Shown here piece after piece: positions 39,444 to 48,428 of a stretch of 64,000 nucleotides of DNA. A program made the translations under genes and the position numbers. Location of the stretch: NCBI GenBank assembly GCA_937924775.1, contig CALDUT010000002.1, positions 186,001 to 250,000 of the forward strand, read 5' to 3'. The DNA is from an uncultured Gemmata sp. Lineage in GTDB: Bacteria > Planctomycetota > Planctomycetia > Gemmatales > Gemmataceae. The first letter of the stretch is position 1, and each line of letters opens with the position of its first letter. The notes under the pieces are model-generated. The model was not told the origin of the DNA. It ran no database searches and worked only from the letters and a program-made list of their open reading frames with translations.

Positions 39444-39471
39444 CCCGACGTCGAGAATCCGCGACGTTGGG
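39444..39471 (+). terminator. hairpin downstream of the small protein gene
   Basis: CCCGACGTCG (39444-39453), 8-base loop, CGACGTTGGG (39462-39471): ten pairs with a single G-U. No clear U-tract, so assignment as terminator is tentative. The remaining sequence up to 39652 shows no further structure I can support. Confidence 0.4.
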
Positions 39472-39652
39472 GTTCGTCGTAGCTCACTTTCTGAAAATCC
39501 CCCGATAGCGGCTCATCGAGCTTTCAGAAATTCCCTGGGTTTTATCAGCAATTTTTCAGTGTCGCGACGCATTACTTCCTCCGGTTTCAGGTGTTAGATG
39601 CCGGTAGTCAACCCGGTATCTTTACAGGGTTTCTGAAACACGAGTGGAATTG

Positions 39653-40624
39653 ATGACAACGGCACACTACGACGCGTTTTTCACCTTTTCCGCCGCCGGT
39701 TTGGGGCTGGTCGGAGCGGGGCTTTTGAATCTCGCGTTGGCGGCCAAAGGCCGTTGGGTGATCTTACGCGGCTTTTTGACCCTGGCTGTTTGTGGTCTCG
39801 TCGTGGCTGGGCTTTCGGCGTGTACCGACTTAACTCTGGGCCTGCGGGCCGGGGCGATCATGCTGGCCGGTGTGGTTGTGGCCGCGGCGATGGGCTCCGA
39901 TTGGTTGATGTGGCAGATCAGCCGCTTCTTCCGCGCGCTGCGCCGCCCGATACCGCGCTGGGGGCTCGTAGCCGGCACAGGGCTGTTTGTCGTTCTCGGC
40001 TCAGGGATTGCCTTCGACACAGCCGATGAAGCCTACCTTGATGATGAACTGCAGGAACTGGAATTGGTGGTGGGTCGGCCACCATCGCGACCTGCAGAAG
40101 GGATTCAAGCCACCACCGATCGTGGTAGCCTCATCGTTTTGAAAGAACCGATTGAATCCCGACCGATCGACCGGCTCAAAGCCGCGGAAGAAAGAACCCT
40201 CAAAGGCTCCCCGTTCGCGGAACGCATCCTGCGCTTGGGCCCGGCAACCGACCGGAGCAACTGCCACGGTTGGGTTTTCACCGGGGGGCAATTTTTACTA
40301 TCGCCTGATGATGTGGAATTGATACTGCAAGAGAACGGCTACTCCATAGTGACTGCTCCCGAACGGCCCCGCAGCGGCGACCTTGTCGTTTACCGCCAAG
40401 GTGGCACGATTGTTCATACCGCGATTGTTCACTCCGTCCCCGATGACGATCGACCCATGATGGTTGAGGGGAAGTGGGGCACACTAGGTGTATTTCAGCA
40501 TGAAGTCGATCAATCCTTCTACGGGACCGAGTACACCGTCTATCGCAGTTCCCGCAAAGGTCATTTGCTCCACGGTTTAAACCTCTCCACGGCCTCTCCA
40601 GACAGCAATATCCTCCGCCCCTAG
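39653..40624 (+). CDS. membrane protein with C-terminal NlpC/P60- or CHAP-like domain
   Basis: 323 residues from the ATG at 39653. Three or four N-terminal hydrophobic helices (about 8-110: FTFSAAGLGLVGAGLLNLAL, GFLTLAVCGLVVAGLSA, AIMLAGVVVAAAMGSDWLMW, LVAGTGLFVVLGSGIA) are followed by a soluble domain. Its motif layout is papain-like: Cys in DRSNCHGWVFTGGQFLL, a turn PRSGDLVVYRQGG, His in IVHTAIVHSV, and VEGKWGTLGVFQHEV. That resembles NlpC/P60 or CHAP amidases but is not a confident family match. If active it would act on peptidoglycan or a peptide bond on the membrane face where the domain lies. Confidence 0.65.
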   Translation: MTTAHYDAFFTFSAAGLGLVGAGLLNLALAAKGRWVILRGFLTLAVCGLVVAGLSACTDLTLGLRAGAIMLAGVVVAAAMGSDWLMWQISRFFRALRRPIPRWGLVAGTGLFVVLGSGIAFDTADEAYLDDELQELELVVGRPPSRPAEGIQATTDRGSLIVLKEPIESRPIDRLKAAEERTLKGSPFAERILRLGPATDRSNCHGWVFTGGQFLLSPDDVELILQENGYSIVTAPERPRSGDLVVYRQGGTIVHTAIVHSVPDDDRPMMVEGKWGTLGVFQHEVDQSFYGTEYTVYRSSRKGHLLHGLNLSTASPDSNILRP

Positions 40625-40728
40625 TTGGCTTTGGCAGAGTGATTCTTCCAACCAGAACCAACCCCCTCCTCGTATTGGATGGCCACCAGCCGGATACCGA
40701 TTGTGAGCTACCAGGTTTGCGCGGGGTG

Positions 40729-41613
40729 TTACGAAAGATTCGTCGGTAACACCACACGGGGGCGTAGTCGGTCACGAATCAGGATTCCGATTCCTAAGGG
40801 TTCCCCGTTGGTGTCGTAGACAGCCACCGTGGTTTCGCCGGCCGCGGGGTGTGGTCCGTGGAAGCTGGACCCTTGAAGTGATTGACCATGCGTGAATTTC
40901 GTGACGTCGCGCTCCGAAAGCGTGACGGCCGGCAATTGCTGAAGCGCTTCGGCGATGGGACGCAACCGAACAGCCTCGGGAGACGTGTTGAGGTGGATGG
41001 CAGCCTCCGCGGTGAAGGGCCCCACACGCGTGCGCCGCAGCGTGCGTACAATTCCCCCACACTTGAGCGCCTCACCCAGATCCCGCGCGATCGAGCGAAT
41101 ATAAGTCCCTTTGCCGCAATTCACTTCCACCGCGACCAACGGCCATTGGTAGTTCTGCAGCCGGATCGCATCAATCCAGACACGACGGGCCGCCAGGGGC
41201 ACATCCTCCCCCCGCCGGGCCAATTGATGTGCCCGCCGACCCTGAACCTTCAATGCACTGACGGCCGGGGGGCGTTGCTCGATCCAGCCGATAAAACGGG
41301 ACAAGCCGGCCGCGATCTCCTCCTGGGTGGGAATTATCGGATGAGCTAAGGGCTGAACCTCCCCATCCGCATCGTCGGTCGGGCTGGTGACACCCAATTC
41401 AAAGACCGCGTGGTAGGTTTTCCCCATCGCCTGGATTATATCAGCCAGCCGAGTCGCCAAACCCACGCAGAGGACCAACACCCCTGTGGCCAAGGGATCG
41501 AGGGTCCCGGTGTGCCCTATCTTGGTTTTCCGCGGAAACCATTTCTGAACACAATTGACCACATCCCGGGATGTCATTCCCGCCGGTTTGTCGATTACAA
41601 GAAGTCCGTTCAC
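40729..41613 (-). CDS. truB: tRNA pseudouridine(55) synthase
   Basis: Isomerises U55 in the T-loop of tRNAs. 294 residues. The N-terminal MNGLLVIDKPAGMTSRDVVN and the catalytic Asp motif KIGHTGTLDPLATGVLVLC are intact, followed by GKTYHAVFELGVTSPTDDAD, QRPPAVSALKVQGRRAHQLAR and VNCGKGTYIRSIARDLGEAL. A C-terminal PUA-like region ends the protein. The gene converges with the preceding membrane protein gene and diverges from the lipid kinase. Confidence 0.96.
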   Translation of the reverse strand: MNGLLVIDKPAGMTSRDVVNCVQKWFPRKTKIGHTGTLDPLATGVLVLCVGLATRLADIIQAMGKTYHAVFELGVTSPTDDADGEVQPLAHPIIPTQEEIAAGLSRFIGWIEQRPPAVSALKVQGRRAHQLARRGEDVPLAARRVWIDAIRLQNYQWPLVAVEVNCGKGTYIRSIARDLGEALKCGGIVRTLRRTRVGPFTAEAAIHLNTSPEAVRLRPIAEALQQLPAVTLSERDVTKFTHGQSLQGSSFHGPHPAAGETTVAVYDTNGEPLGIGILIRDRLRPRVVLPTNLS

Positions 41614-41759
41614 AATGCGTTTCCCTCAGTGGTGCTGACCGTGTGCAGTGAGTGCCGAAGAGCGATTCGATGAAAAAGCGGGCGTAGTTCATTCCGCCTG
41701 CTGCCAAAGGTATCCCACCGATTAAGCTATGTGACAGTGGAAGCGGTAACGAGGTTCCC

Positions 41760-42707
41760 ATGCCCGGAAAAACCTGGGTGATCTACAACCCCTACGCGGG
41801 TCGCGGGTTGGCAGAACAGTGGCTCAAAAACTTACCGCCGACGCTGGCGCGGGGGGTGGAACTGCGACCCACAACCCACTCCAGGCAGGCCGTCGAATTG
41901 GCTCGGCAAGCATGTGAGGAGGGGGTTGAAAAGGTCGTTTCCGCTGGTGGTGATGGTACCGTTCACGAAGTGGCCAACGGCATTCTGCAATCGGGCCGTC
42001 GCGACGTGATTTTCAGCGTCTGGCCAATCGGTTCGGCCAACGATTTCGCGTACTCTTTGGGTATGGATGTGTGGTGGAACCGCTACCGCGAGACGGAACC
42101 CACCGAACTTTTGACCATCGACGTGGGAATGGTCCGAGCCCACGACCGCCAGCGATATTTCGTCTGCAACCTTGGCGTGGGTTTCAATGGCTTCATCAAC
42201 GGGGAAGCCCGCCAAACCCGCTGGCTGAAAGGATTGCCACTGTATGCCTGGGCGTTTCTCAAATCGATCATCAAGCATTTCGCGACGCCGGTCATGACCG
42301 TTCGCTTCGATGAGACAGAAGTGACCGCCCCGACCTTGGCGTTATCGGTTCTCAATGGCCAACGGGAAGGGAACTTCCCGTTGCGACCGCAAGCGAGTTT
42401 GACCGACGGTTGGCTCGACTACATGCACGCGACGCGGTTGTCGCGTGGGCATCTGCTCCGGTATTTGCCCGCGATGATTCGCGGAAAACTGCCAGAGAAT
42501 CACCCGTTACTGAAGTTGGGACGAGCCCAACGCATCGCGGTGCGGTGTGAATCGCCGTTGTGTGTCCATGCGGATGGGGAATTTGTGTGCGTGCCAGCTG
42601 ACCAGATTCTGGACATTGTCATTGAAGTGGTGCCACAACGGCTGAGGGTGGAGGTCTACCCGCCAGCTCTTTATGGGAAGCGGAATGAACTTCAGGACCA
42701 GAGGTAA
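41760..42707 (+). CDS. diacylglycerol kinase-family lipid kinase
   Basis: 315 residues. DAGK catalytic domain: WVIYNPYAGRGLAEQWL, the nucleotide loop VVSAGGDGTVHEVANGIL, and WPIGSANDFAYSLGM. The C-terminal beta-sandwich contains VMTVRFDETEVTAPTLALSV, NGQREGNFPLRPQASLTDG and ESPLCVHADGEFV, as in YegS/DgkB-like enzymes. It phosphorylates diacylglycerol, a sphingoid base or a related lipid; substrate not determinable. The strong hairpin at 42711 follows. Confidence 0.9.
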   Translation: MPGKTWVIYNPYAGRGLAEQWLKNLPPTLARGVELRPTTHSRQAVELARQACEEGVEKVVSAGGDGTVHEVANGILQSGRRDVIFSVWPIGSANDFAYSLGMDVWWNRYRETEPTELLTIDVGMVRAHDRQRYFVCNLGVGFNGFINGEARQTRWLKGLPLYAWAFLKSIIKHFATPVMTVRFDETEVTAPTLALSVLNGQREGNFPLRPQASLTDGWLDYMHATRLSRGHLLRYLPAMIRGKLPENHPLLKLGRAQRIAVRCESPLCVHADGEFVCVPADQILDIVIEVVPQRLRVEVYPPALYGKRNELQDQR

Positions 42708-42710
42708 AAT

Positions 42711-42738
42711 TCCTCCGGCCCGTGGCGAGGCCGGAGGA
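42711..42738. terminator. bidirectional terminator between lipid kinase and ArsR genes
   Basis: TCCTCCGGCC (42711-42720), 8-base loop, GGCCGGAGGA (42729-42738): a perfect 10-base stem between two convergent genes. On the minus strand it is followed by AATTTTA, a short U-tract, so it most likely ends the ArsR transcript and possibly the kinase transcript too. Confidence 0.7.
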
Positions 42739-42752
42739 GAATGCACCAGGGG

Positions 42753-43064
42753 TTAATTATGAGGAATTTCGACGCGGCACCAGCCTAAGTCGAGGTAGGT
42801 GGCCTTGGAGTCATCGTTGCGGAAAACTTTGGGGTGTAAGGAGTAAACGACAAAGCGGCCTTGCTTGATGTCCTCAACTAACCCAGCGGTGCGCAGTACA
42901 CTCAAATGGTGCGAAACGTTGACAATTTCGACATTCAGAGCTTTGGCGAGCTGCGTCACATTCTTGGAACCGGTCCGAAGGCATTCGATAATGCGAATGC
43001 GGTTCGGTTCGGCGATCGCTTGCAGCATGCCGGCACACCTTTTGGCCTGCTCTTTGTCAGTCAT
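42753..43064 (-). CDS. ArsR-family winged-helix regulator
   Basis: 103 residues. The winged-helix pattern is clear: QAIAEPNRIRIIECLRTG, VTQLAKALNVEIVNVSHHLS (recognition helix) and LRTAGLVEDIKQGRFVVYSL (wing). The usual CxC metal site in the recognition region is missing (KNVTQLA), so it probably does not sense As or Cd through that site. Likely represses its own or a divergent promoter; the acidic 516-residue membrane protein gene starts 453 bases away on the plus strand. Confidence 0.88.
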   Translation of the reverse strand: MTDKEQAKRCAGMLQAIAEPNRIRIIECLRTGSKNVTQLAKALNVEIVNVSHHLSVLRTAGLVEDIKQGRFVVYSLHPKVFRNDDSKATYLDLGWCRVEIPHN

Positions 43065-43517
43065 AGCTCGAGGTCCTTTTAGCGGGTTAGCTGTGTCATT
43101 GGGTCTTATGACCCAGCGTCTTGTGGGCGGAAGTGGAAGCCCTATCAGGAGATAAGGAACATCCTGTAGAGTTATCGATTAATTATAATACGCTTGTAGG
43201 TTCAAGAAACAAGACTACGCAATCAACTATTTCCGCCGGTGGTGACCCGGTTATCTTCGATTGTCATAGGAAAATCGGCACCGCCCCGATTCCGGTTACA
43301 GGCCGCTCAATCATGTGTCCCTAACTATTCAGGCCTACCACCGACGTGGGATTGTGACGGCTGCGCAAGCGCGTGCATTGCTCCTCTTCGGTTTGCGCTG
43401 CGATCATCACTTGTACTTACGCGCCGAGGGTTTACAATCAAATTAACACACTTAAGCCAACGCCCAACTGGTGTGTGAATCCCGTTCCTCGTCCACCCGC
43501 TGCCACGAGTGGTTCTT
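43065..43517. other. 453-base divergent intergenic region
   Basis: Between the ArsR-type regulator (minus) and the acidic membrane protein (plus). Contains a TATAAT at 43184-43189 in an AT-rich patch (about 43165-43195) but without a -35 on either strand at suitable spacing. No coding frame is supportable. Confidence 0.5.
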
Positions 43518-45068
43518 ATGGCGCAGCAACTGATCACGCTCGAAGAAGCCGCGACGATTTTGAGCATCTCCCCGGAAGATTTGCGCCGGCTTCTCAAGAC
43601 CGACCCGGATTTCATCAAACTCAGTCAAATTCGCGATGGCTCCACGATTCGCCTGAAGCGTTCGGCCATCGAAGAATTGGCCCGGCAACGCGGGGTGGCC
43701 AGCAATCCCGACTTGCAACTGGCCCCTTTACCTACCGATGTTGTCCCGACATCGGATGAATTTGAAGTTCCCACCGGTTCCAAATCCTCCACCCGCTTGT
43801 CGGACGACCCCATCGAATTCGATACCTCGGAGGATGATATCTTCAAACTGTCCGAAGACGTTGTGGCCTCAGAATCCTCAGCCACAGCCGCGGCAGGCAA
43901 AAAAACCGGCTCCGACAGCGACGTGCGGTTGGATACGAAGAAATCGACCAGCGATAGCAGCGTCGAATCCGCAATTCCCACGGAAGAAATTACCCTGGAT
44001 TTGGACCTAGCCGGGCCGGGCAGTGCCGTCATCAAAAGTGGCAGTTCCGCCAAATTGACAGCGCCCAAGTCCGGCAAACTCTCGGCTGGCGACTCGGGAA
44101 GCGACTTGACGCAGGTTTCTGCACCGGATAGCAGCGAATTCGAACTAAGCCTCGATGCCGACAGCAGCGACTTCGAGCTGCAAATGAACACTGATAGCAG
44201 CGACGAAGTGGATTTGGGGACGATGCCGCAAGAAAAACCCGGCAGTAGCGGCAAAGCCTTAGCTAGCAAAAGTGGCATCAACCTGCGTGACCCTGCGGAT
44301 AGCGGTATCCCCCTGGCCAAAGATGCGTCGAAAAAAGGTGATGACGAGAGTGATTCTGACGTCGATTTCGATCTGTCGATCGATGATTCCCTCGCCGCTT
44401 CTGGGACCAAGCTCGGTGCGCCACACTCGGGCCAAAAAGCCTTGGAAACCGCCGATTCCGACAGTGAATTTGAACTGACTCTCGAGGATTCGAGCGGTTC
44501 CAGCCTCGAGCATGCCGCGCTGGACGATGCGGGGTTTGAGGAAGTTTCTGATAAAGGCGACATCTTCGAGACGGATTTCGAAATTCCGCCCATGCCCGAT
44601 GAATCGGCTTCGGAAGCGGTGGCCATCGACTCCGATACCGATCTGGCCACCGAACCCAGCGATGTGGTCGTGGAAGACGATGATAACGTTGCTGTGTTGT
44701 CAGAAGATGATGAAGATGTTGAATCGGGGCCAAGCCGACGACCCTCCCGTTTGGCCGCGGTTGAGGACGACGACGACGGCGGCGTGGCCACGGCCTTGGC
44801 CGGCGTCAAAAAGCGGCGTCGAGATGAAGAGGAAGATGACGACGAAGTTGTTCCCGCCGGAGCCACCCTTGTTGAGCGTCCGACTCAGCCTTGGGGAATC
44901 GTGCCGCTGTTAGCCCTGGCCCCCTCGTTTATTGTCATCCTTCTGGGGGCCATCATCGGCTATGAACTGCTCAACACGATGTGGGGTTACCAACAGCCCC
45001 GCAAACCGGCCGCTCCTCTGATCCGCGGCGTGGCCTCCACCCTCGACATGGAACTCCGCGATCAGTAG
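43518..45068 (+). CDS. acidic Ser/Asp-rich protein with N-terminal HTH and C-terminal membrane helix
   Basis: 516 residues from the ATG at 43518. Residues about 1-60 (LITLEEAATILSISPEDLRR, then SQIRDGSTIRLKRSAIEELA) match an excisionase/MerR-like winged-helix fold. Residues about 70-430 are extremely acidic, low-complexity, with a recurring DSDxEFEL-type unit (DSSEFELSLDADSSDFELQM, DSDSEFELTLEDSS). A short basic stretch (KKRRRDEEED) precedes one hydrophobic helix, IVPLLALAPSFIVILLGAII, near the C-terminus. An HTH tethered to the membrane by a disordered acidic linker is the simplest reading; DNA or protein binding is not proven. A strong terminator follows. Confidence 0.82.
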   Translation: MAQQLITLEEAATILSISPEDLRRLLKTDPDFIKLSQIRDGSTIRLKRSAIEELARQRGVASNPDLQLAPLPTDVVPTSDEFEVPTGSKSSTRLSDDPIEFDTSEDDIFKLSEDVVASESSATAAAGKKTGSDSDVRLDTKKSTSDSSVESAIPTEEITLDLDLAGPGSAVIKSGSSAKLTAPKSGKLSAGDSGSDLTQVSAPDSSEFELSLDADSSDFELQMNTDSSDEVDLGTMPQEKPGSSGKALASKSGINLRDPADSGIPLAKDASKKGDDESDSDVDFDLSIDDSLAASGTKLGAPHSGQKALETADSDSEFELTLEDSSGSSLEHAALDDAGFEEVSDKGDIFETDFEIPPMPDESASEAVAIDSDTDLATEPSDVVVEDDDNVAVLSEDDEDVESGPSRRPSRLAAVEDDDDGGVATALAGVKKRRRDEEEDDDEVVPAGATLVERPTQPWGIVPLLALAPSFIVILLGAIIGYELLNTMWGYQQPRKPAAPLIRGVASTLDMELRDQ

Positions 45069-45098
45069 CCCGGCTGTTCGTTCTCATGAATTCTTCAT

Positions 45099-45141
45099 GA
45101 TGGGCTGCGAGTGGTGAAGGTCACTCGCGGCCCATCTCTTT
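45099..45141 (+). terminator. strong intrinsic terminator
   Basis: GATGGGCTGCGAGTG (45099-45113), 8-base loop, CACTCGCGGCCCATC (45122-45136), then TCTTT. Fifteen base pairs with one T-G pair, 30 bases after the acidic membrane protein stop. Confidence 0.9.
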
Positions 45142-45220
45142 GTCGGCCAAATCGAGCGCCGATTCATACCTCTATCGGGAAAAGGTCGTGAACCATCCTC
45201 TCCCCTCACCCCCAGTCACT

Positions 45221-46006
45221 ATGAGCCAGACGGCGTCTTGCATCAGCCCAACGGCTTCCCCCGCATTGCGGGCCTTGTTGAGCCGATTGATCGACTATGC
45301 GGGCACTTTTCCGCCCGCGCAGTTGCCCTGCGCGGCCGCCATCGACAATTACGGCCGCTATCGCCGCGGCCAACAGGCGTGGATGCTCCGCTGGTTGGTG
45401 GTCAGTGCCAGCGATCTGGATCACGTTCCCCCCGAGTACGACGGTTCTCTGTCGGTGCTGGCGGACAGCGACCACCCCCGGGCCACGGCGATTGAGTCGA
45501 AACACCCTTTTTCGTGTAACAAACCGGTGTATTGTGAAGTCCCCCTGGAGCAGCTTGACGAAGTGCAAAGGATGGGTTGTTGCGCCAAACTGCGAACTGG
45601 GGGCCTCCAGCCAGAGGCGATCCCTCCGGTCGCGGTCGTCGCTGATTTTCTCCGGGCATGTGCCCGTCGCCGGTTAGCGTTCAAAGCGACTGCGGGGCTG
45701 CACCACCCCATCCGTGCTGAGTTCGCGCTCACCTATGCCGCGGATTCGCCCCGGGCGGTGATGCATGGCTTCCTCAATGTGTTCCTGGCCGCGGCATTTG
45801 TGTGGCATGGGACCAACGCCATCGAGCCGGTGTTGGAAGAAACCGATCCAGCGGCCTTCCGTTTCGAGGAGCAGGCCCACTGGCGGGACTGGTCCCTGGA
45901 GGCTGCGCAGATTCAAGACGCCCGCCGCCACTTCGCCCAGGCCTTCGGCTCCTGCTCGTTCGAAGAGCCTGTTCACGATCTTCAGACTTTGGGTCTGTTG
46001 TCATGA
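45221..46006 (+). CDS. uncharacterised protein translationally coupled to fumarylacetoacetase
   Basis: 261 residues from the ATG at 45221 (a GTG at 45188 with a GGGAAAAGG upstream is an alternative). Alternating strands and helices suggest an alpha/beta barrel: LIDYAGTFPPAQLPCAAAID, LRWLVVSASDL, KPVYCEVPLEQL, CAKLRTGGLQPEAIPPVAVV and RLAFKATAGLHHPIRAEFAL. The LRTGG and FKATAGLHHP blocks look like conserved active-site loops. The stop overlaps the start of fahA as ATGA, implying joint expression and a role near aromatic amino-acid breakdown. No known family is recognised. Confidence 0.78.
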   Translation: MSQTASCISPTASPALRALLSRLIDYAGTFPPAQLPCAAAIDNYGRYRRGQQAWMLRWLVVSASDLDHVPPEYDGSLSVLADSDHPRATAIESKHPFSCNKPVYCEVPLEQLDEVQRMGCCAKLRTGGLQPEAIPPVAVVADFLRACARRRLAFKATAGLHHPIRAEFALTYAADSPRAVMHGFLNVFLAAAFVWHGTNAIEPVLEETDPAAFRFEEQAHWRDWSLEAAQIQDARRHFAQAFGSCSFEEPVHDLQTLGLLS

Positions 46007-47199
46007 TCGACGAAACGCATGATCCGGCCCGCCGCAGTTGGGTGGAATCCGCCAACCGCCCCGGGTGCGATTTTCCGATCCAGAATCTGCCCTTGGGCGT
46101 TTTTACCCCTCCTGGGCAGGCCGCGCCGCGGATCGGTGTGGCCATTGGCGATGCGATTCTCGATGTCAGCGATTGGCTTGCCGGGGATCGGCTCAATGAT
46201 TTCTTGTCCCTGCCAGCCGCCGAGCGGGTCGATTTCCGAAAACGCTGCGTCCGACGGCTGGAAGCGGGGGCCACGACCTGCGGGCTATTCCCGATGGCGG
46301 AATGTCGGCTGCATCGCCCGGTGTCGATTGGCGATTACACCGATTTTTACGCGTCGATTCACCATGCGACCAATGTCGGCCGCCTGTTTCGCCCCGACAA
46401 TCCGCTTCTGCCCAATTACCCGCATGTGCCGATTGCGTATCACGGGCGGGCCTCGTCGATCGTCGTCAGTGGCACACCGGTGAAGCGGCCATGCGGGCAG
46501 TTGGGTCAGGGGAAATTTGGACCGACGCAGGAATTGGATTACGAAATCGAAGTCGGTTTTTTTGTGGGGCCAGGGAATGCCCTGGGCGAGCCAGTACCCA
46601 TTGCGGAAGCCCGCACGCGGATCGCCGGGGTATGTCTGGTCAACGATTGGTCGGCCCGAGATATTCAACGCTGGGAATATCAGCCATTGGGACCGTTTTT
46701 GGCCAAAAACTTCGCGACCAGTATTTCTCCCTGGGTGGTGACCGCGGAGGCCTTGGCCCCCTTCTGGACCGAACCGCCCCCCCACGATGTCCCGGTGTTG
46801 CCCTATTTGCAAGAGCCCACCCCCGGGGCCCTCGATCTGACGGTGGAAGTCTGGTTCCGCACCGCCGCGATGATCGAGCCGATCCGCCTCAGCCACGCCG
46901 CCTTTCGGAACATGTATTGGACCCCCGGGCAGATGATCGCCCACCATACCGTCAATGGTTGTCCGCTGGTTCCCGGCGATCTGATCGCCAGCGGCACCGT
47001 GTCTGGCCCGCACACAGACAATCGTGGTTGCTTGTTAGAATTGACGTCTAAAGGGGCCGAACCGCTGCGTTTGCCCAGTGGTGAGACCCGTACATTTCTT
47101 CAGGATGGCGACGAAGTCATTCTCACGGGTTACTGCCAACGCCCCGGGTTTGTCCGCATCGGCCTCGGCAGTTGCCGGGGAACGATTCAGCCGGCGTAA
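46003..47199 (+). CDS. fahA: fumarylacetoacetase
   Basis: Hydrolyses 4-fumarylacetoacetate to fumarate and acetoacetate, the last step of tyrosine/homogentisate degradation. 398 residues from the ATG at 46003, which overlaps the preceding stop. FAH N-domain (about 1-100) and catalytic domain: metal ligand Asp and catalytic His in GDYTDFYASIHHATNVG, the two Glu ligands in ELDYEIEVGFFVGPG, the fourth Asp ligand in VNDWSARDIQRWEYQPLGP, and GTVSGPHTDNRGCLLELT. homogentisate dioxygenase and maleylacetoacetate isomerase genes are not in the window. Confidence 0.95.
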   Translation: MIDETHDPARRSWVESANRPGCDFPIQNLPLGVFTPPGQAAPRIGVAIGDAILDVSDWLAGDRLNDFLSLPAAERVDFRKRCVRRLEAGATTCGLFPMAECRLHRPVSIGDYTDFYASIHHATNVGRLFRPDNPLLPNYPHVPIAYHGRASSIVVSGTPVKRPCGQLGQGKFGPTQELDYEIEVGFFVGPGNALGEPVPIAEARTRIAGVCLVNDWSARDIQRWEYQPLGPFLAKNFATSISPWVVTAEALAPFWTEPPPHDVPVLPYLQEPTPGALDLTVEVWFRTAAMIEPIRLSHAAFRNMYWTPGQMIAHHTVNGCPLVPGDLIASGTVSGPHTDNRGCLLELTSKGAEPLRLPSGETRTFLQDGDEVILTGYCQRPGFVRIGLGSCRGTIQPA

Positions 47200-47267
47200 G
47201 GCCAATTCACCGTGACCCACTAATAGTCCCTGGGCCCACCGGATAAGCCCGGGGCGGGGACCCGGCC

Positions 47268-48428
47268 TCAGTAGCCGTAGCGCTGCATAATATCGCCCCA
47301 ACGGCGAATAATCTCGGCCTCCTGTTCAGGGGAGAGGCGGTATTTGTTTGTTTCGTAACCCGCGTTCTGACGCCAGTAATCCTCCATATGGGGGCGAGCC
47401 TGGTCGAAGCCCGATAATCCCAACTGGTCATAGGACCGTTCCAATTCCTCGATGGGGTTGGCCACCAGATGTTCGTAGCGGAGTTCGTGGAACTGATCGG
47501 CCTTCAGCAGCGGGCGGGCTTCTTCGAGCCGCTCGTAGATGATCCGGAATTCCCGGAAGACTTTTTCTTCCAGGTTCGGCCACAGGGGCTTTTGTAGGCC
47601 ATGGTGGCGGGCTAACGACTTCCACAGGTTGACCGTGGAGGGAAAAACCACCCGGGGATCGCGGACGATGTGCAGAAATTTCGCCTCGGGGAACAACTCC
47701 AGCAGTAGCGGAATCCGCGCGGTGTGGGGCGGCGACTTCAAGACCAAGCGCTTTCCAGTGCGAACCGTCACTTCCTGGAGAAACCGCAGAAACAGCCGCT
47801 TCCAGCGTCGCCGTTCGTGGGCTTTTAAGTCGCTAAGATCCAGTTGCCCGGCTCGGTGAGGTTGTTGGGGGAAGGCAAAGTCGGTGTAGGTGGACGGTAA
47901 ACCCATGAGAGCCAGGGCGAATTCATCTTCCTGCGGCCGTTCCCAACCGAAGAGCATGTTGTCCATCGGCCGCTTCTGTGGCAACATCCAGCGGCAATAA
48001 CGTTTGAAAAAATGGTTCGTCAGGAGGGCATGATGTGGATTGAAGCAATCCTGCATATCCGGGAAGCCGAATTGCGGATCGCGAATGAGCAATTCGTGGA
48101 GTAAGGTGGTTCCGGTCCGCCAGTGGCCGATTACAAAGAGCGGGGGTTGAACCGTGGTGTTGCGGACCCGCTCGCCCCACCAGCCGTTGAGGATGCATCG
48201 CAGGGTGAAATTCATCACCGAACTGATGGAAATAATACCCGCGATGTACCAATGACTCGGAGACACGGCAAAGCGGTTGGTCGCCAGCAGCCGAAGCCAG
48301 GCGAAGCAATCCAGGCCTTCCCACACCCGGGGGGCCCACTCGCGTTTTCGGGGGGCGGTGGCTTCCGGCGGACTTGGGGTCGGGCTGGAGGGGGCCGACG
48401 ACGGGACCCGCGACACGGCAGCAGACAT
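47268..48428 (-). CDS. sulfotransferase family protein
   Basis: 386 residues. The PAPS 5'-phosphosulfate loop is PLFVIGHWRTGTTLLHELLI and the 3'-phosphate region is FLHIVRDPRVVFPSTVNLWK, both in correct order. KSPPHTARIPLLLELFPEAK and FHELRYEHLVANPIEELERS support a Sulfotransfer_3-type fold. A Pro-rich N-terminus (about 1-30) precedes a membrane-associating segment. Many planctomycetes carry numerous sulfotransferases and sulfatases; the acceptor is unknown. Converges with fahA and diverges from dnaX. Confidence 0.88.
   Translation of the reverse strand: MSAAVSRVPSSAPSSPTPSPPEATAPRKREWAPRVWEGLDCFAWLRLLATNRFAVSPSHWYIAGIISISSVMNFTLRCILNGWWGERVRNTTVQPPLFVIGHWRTGTTLLHELLIRDPQFGFPDMQDCFNPHHALLTNHFFKRYCRWMLPQKRPMDNMLFGWERPQEDEFALALMGLPSTYTDFAFPQQPHRAGQLDLSDLKAHERRRWKRLFLRFLQEVTVRTGKRLVLKSPPHTARIPLLLELFPEAKFLHIVRDPRVVFPSTVNLWKSLARHHGLQKPLWPNLEEKVFREFRIIYERLEEARPLLKADQFHELRYEHLVANPIEELERSYDQLGLSGFDQARPHMEDYWRQNAGYETNKYRLSPEQEAEIIRRWGDIMQRYGY

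Noticed and set aside
43184-43189. TATAAT in the ArsR/acidic protein intergenic region
   Set aside because: No -35 element at suitable spacing on either strand and far from both starts; noted only as an AT-rich patch.
43625-44866. 413-codon Ser-rich open frame antisense to the acidic membrane protein
   Set aside because: Composition is the mirror image of the Asp/Ser repeats on the plus strand; no start signal or domain.
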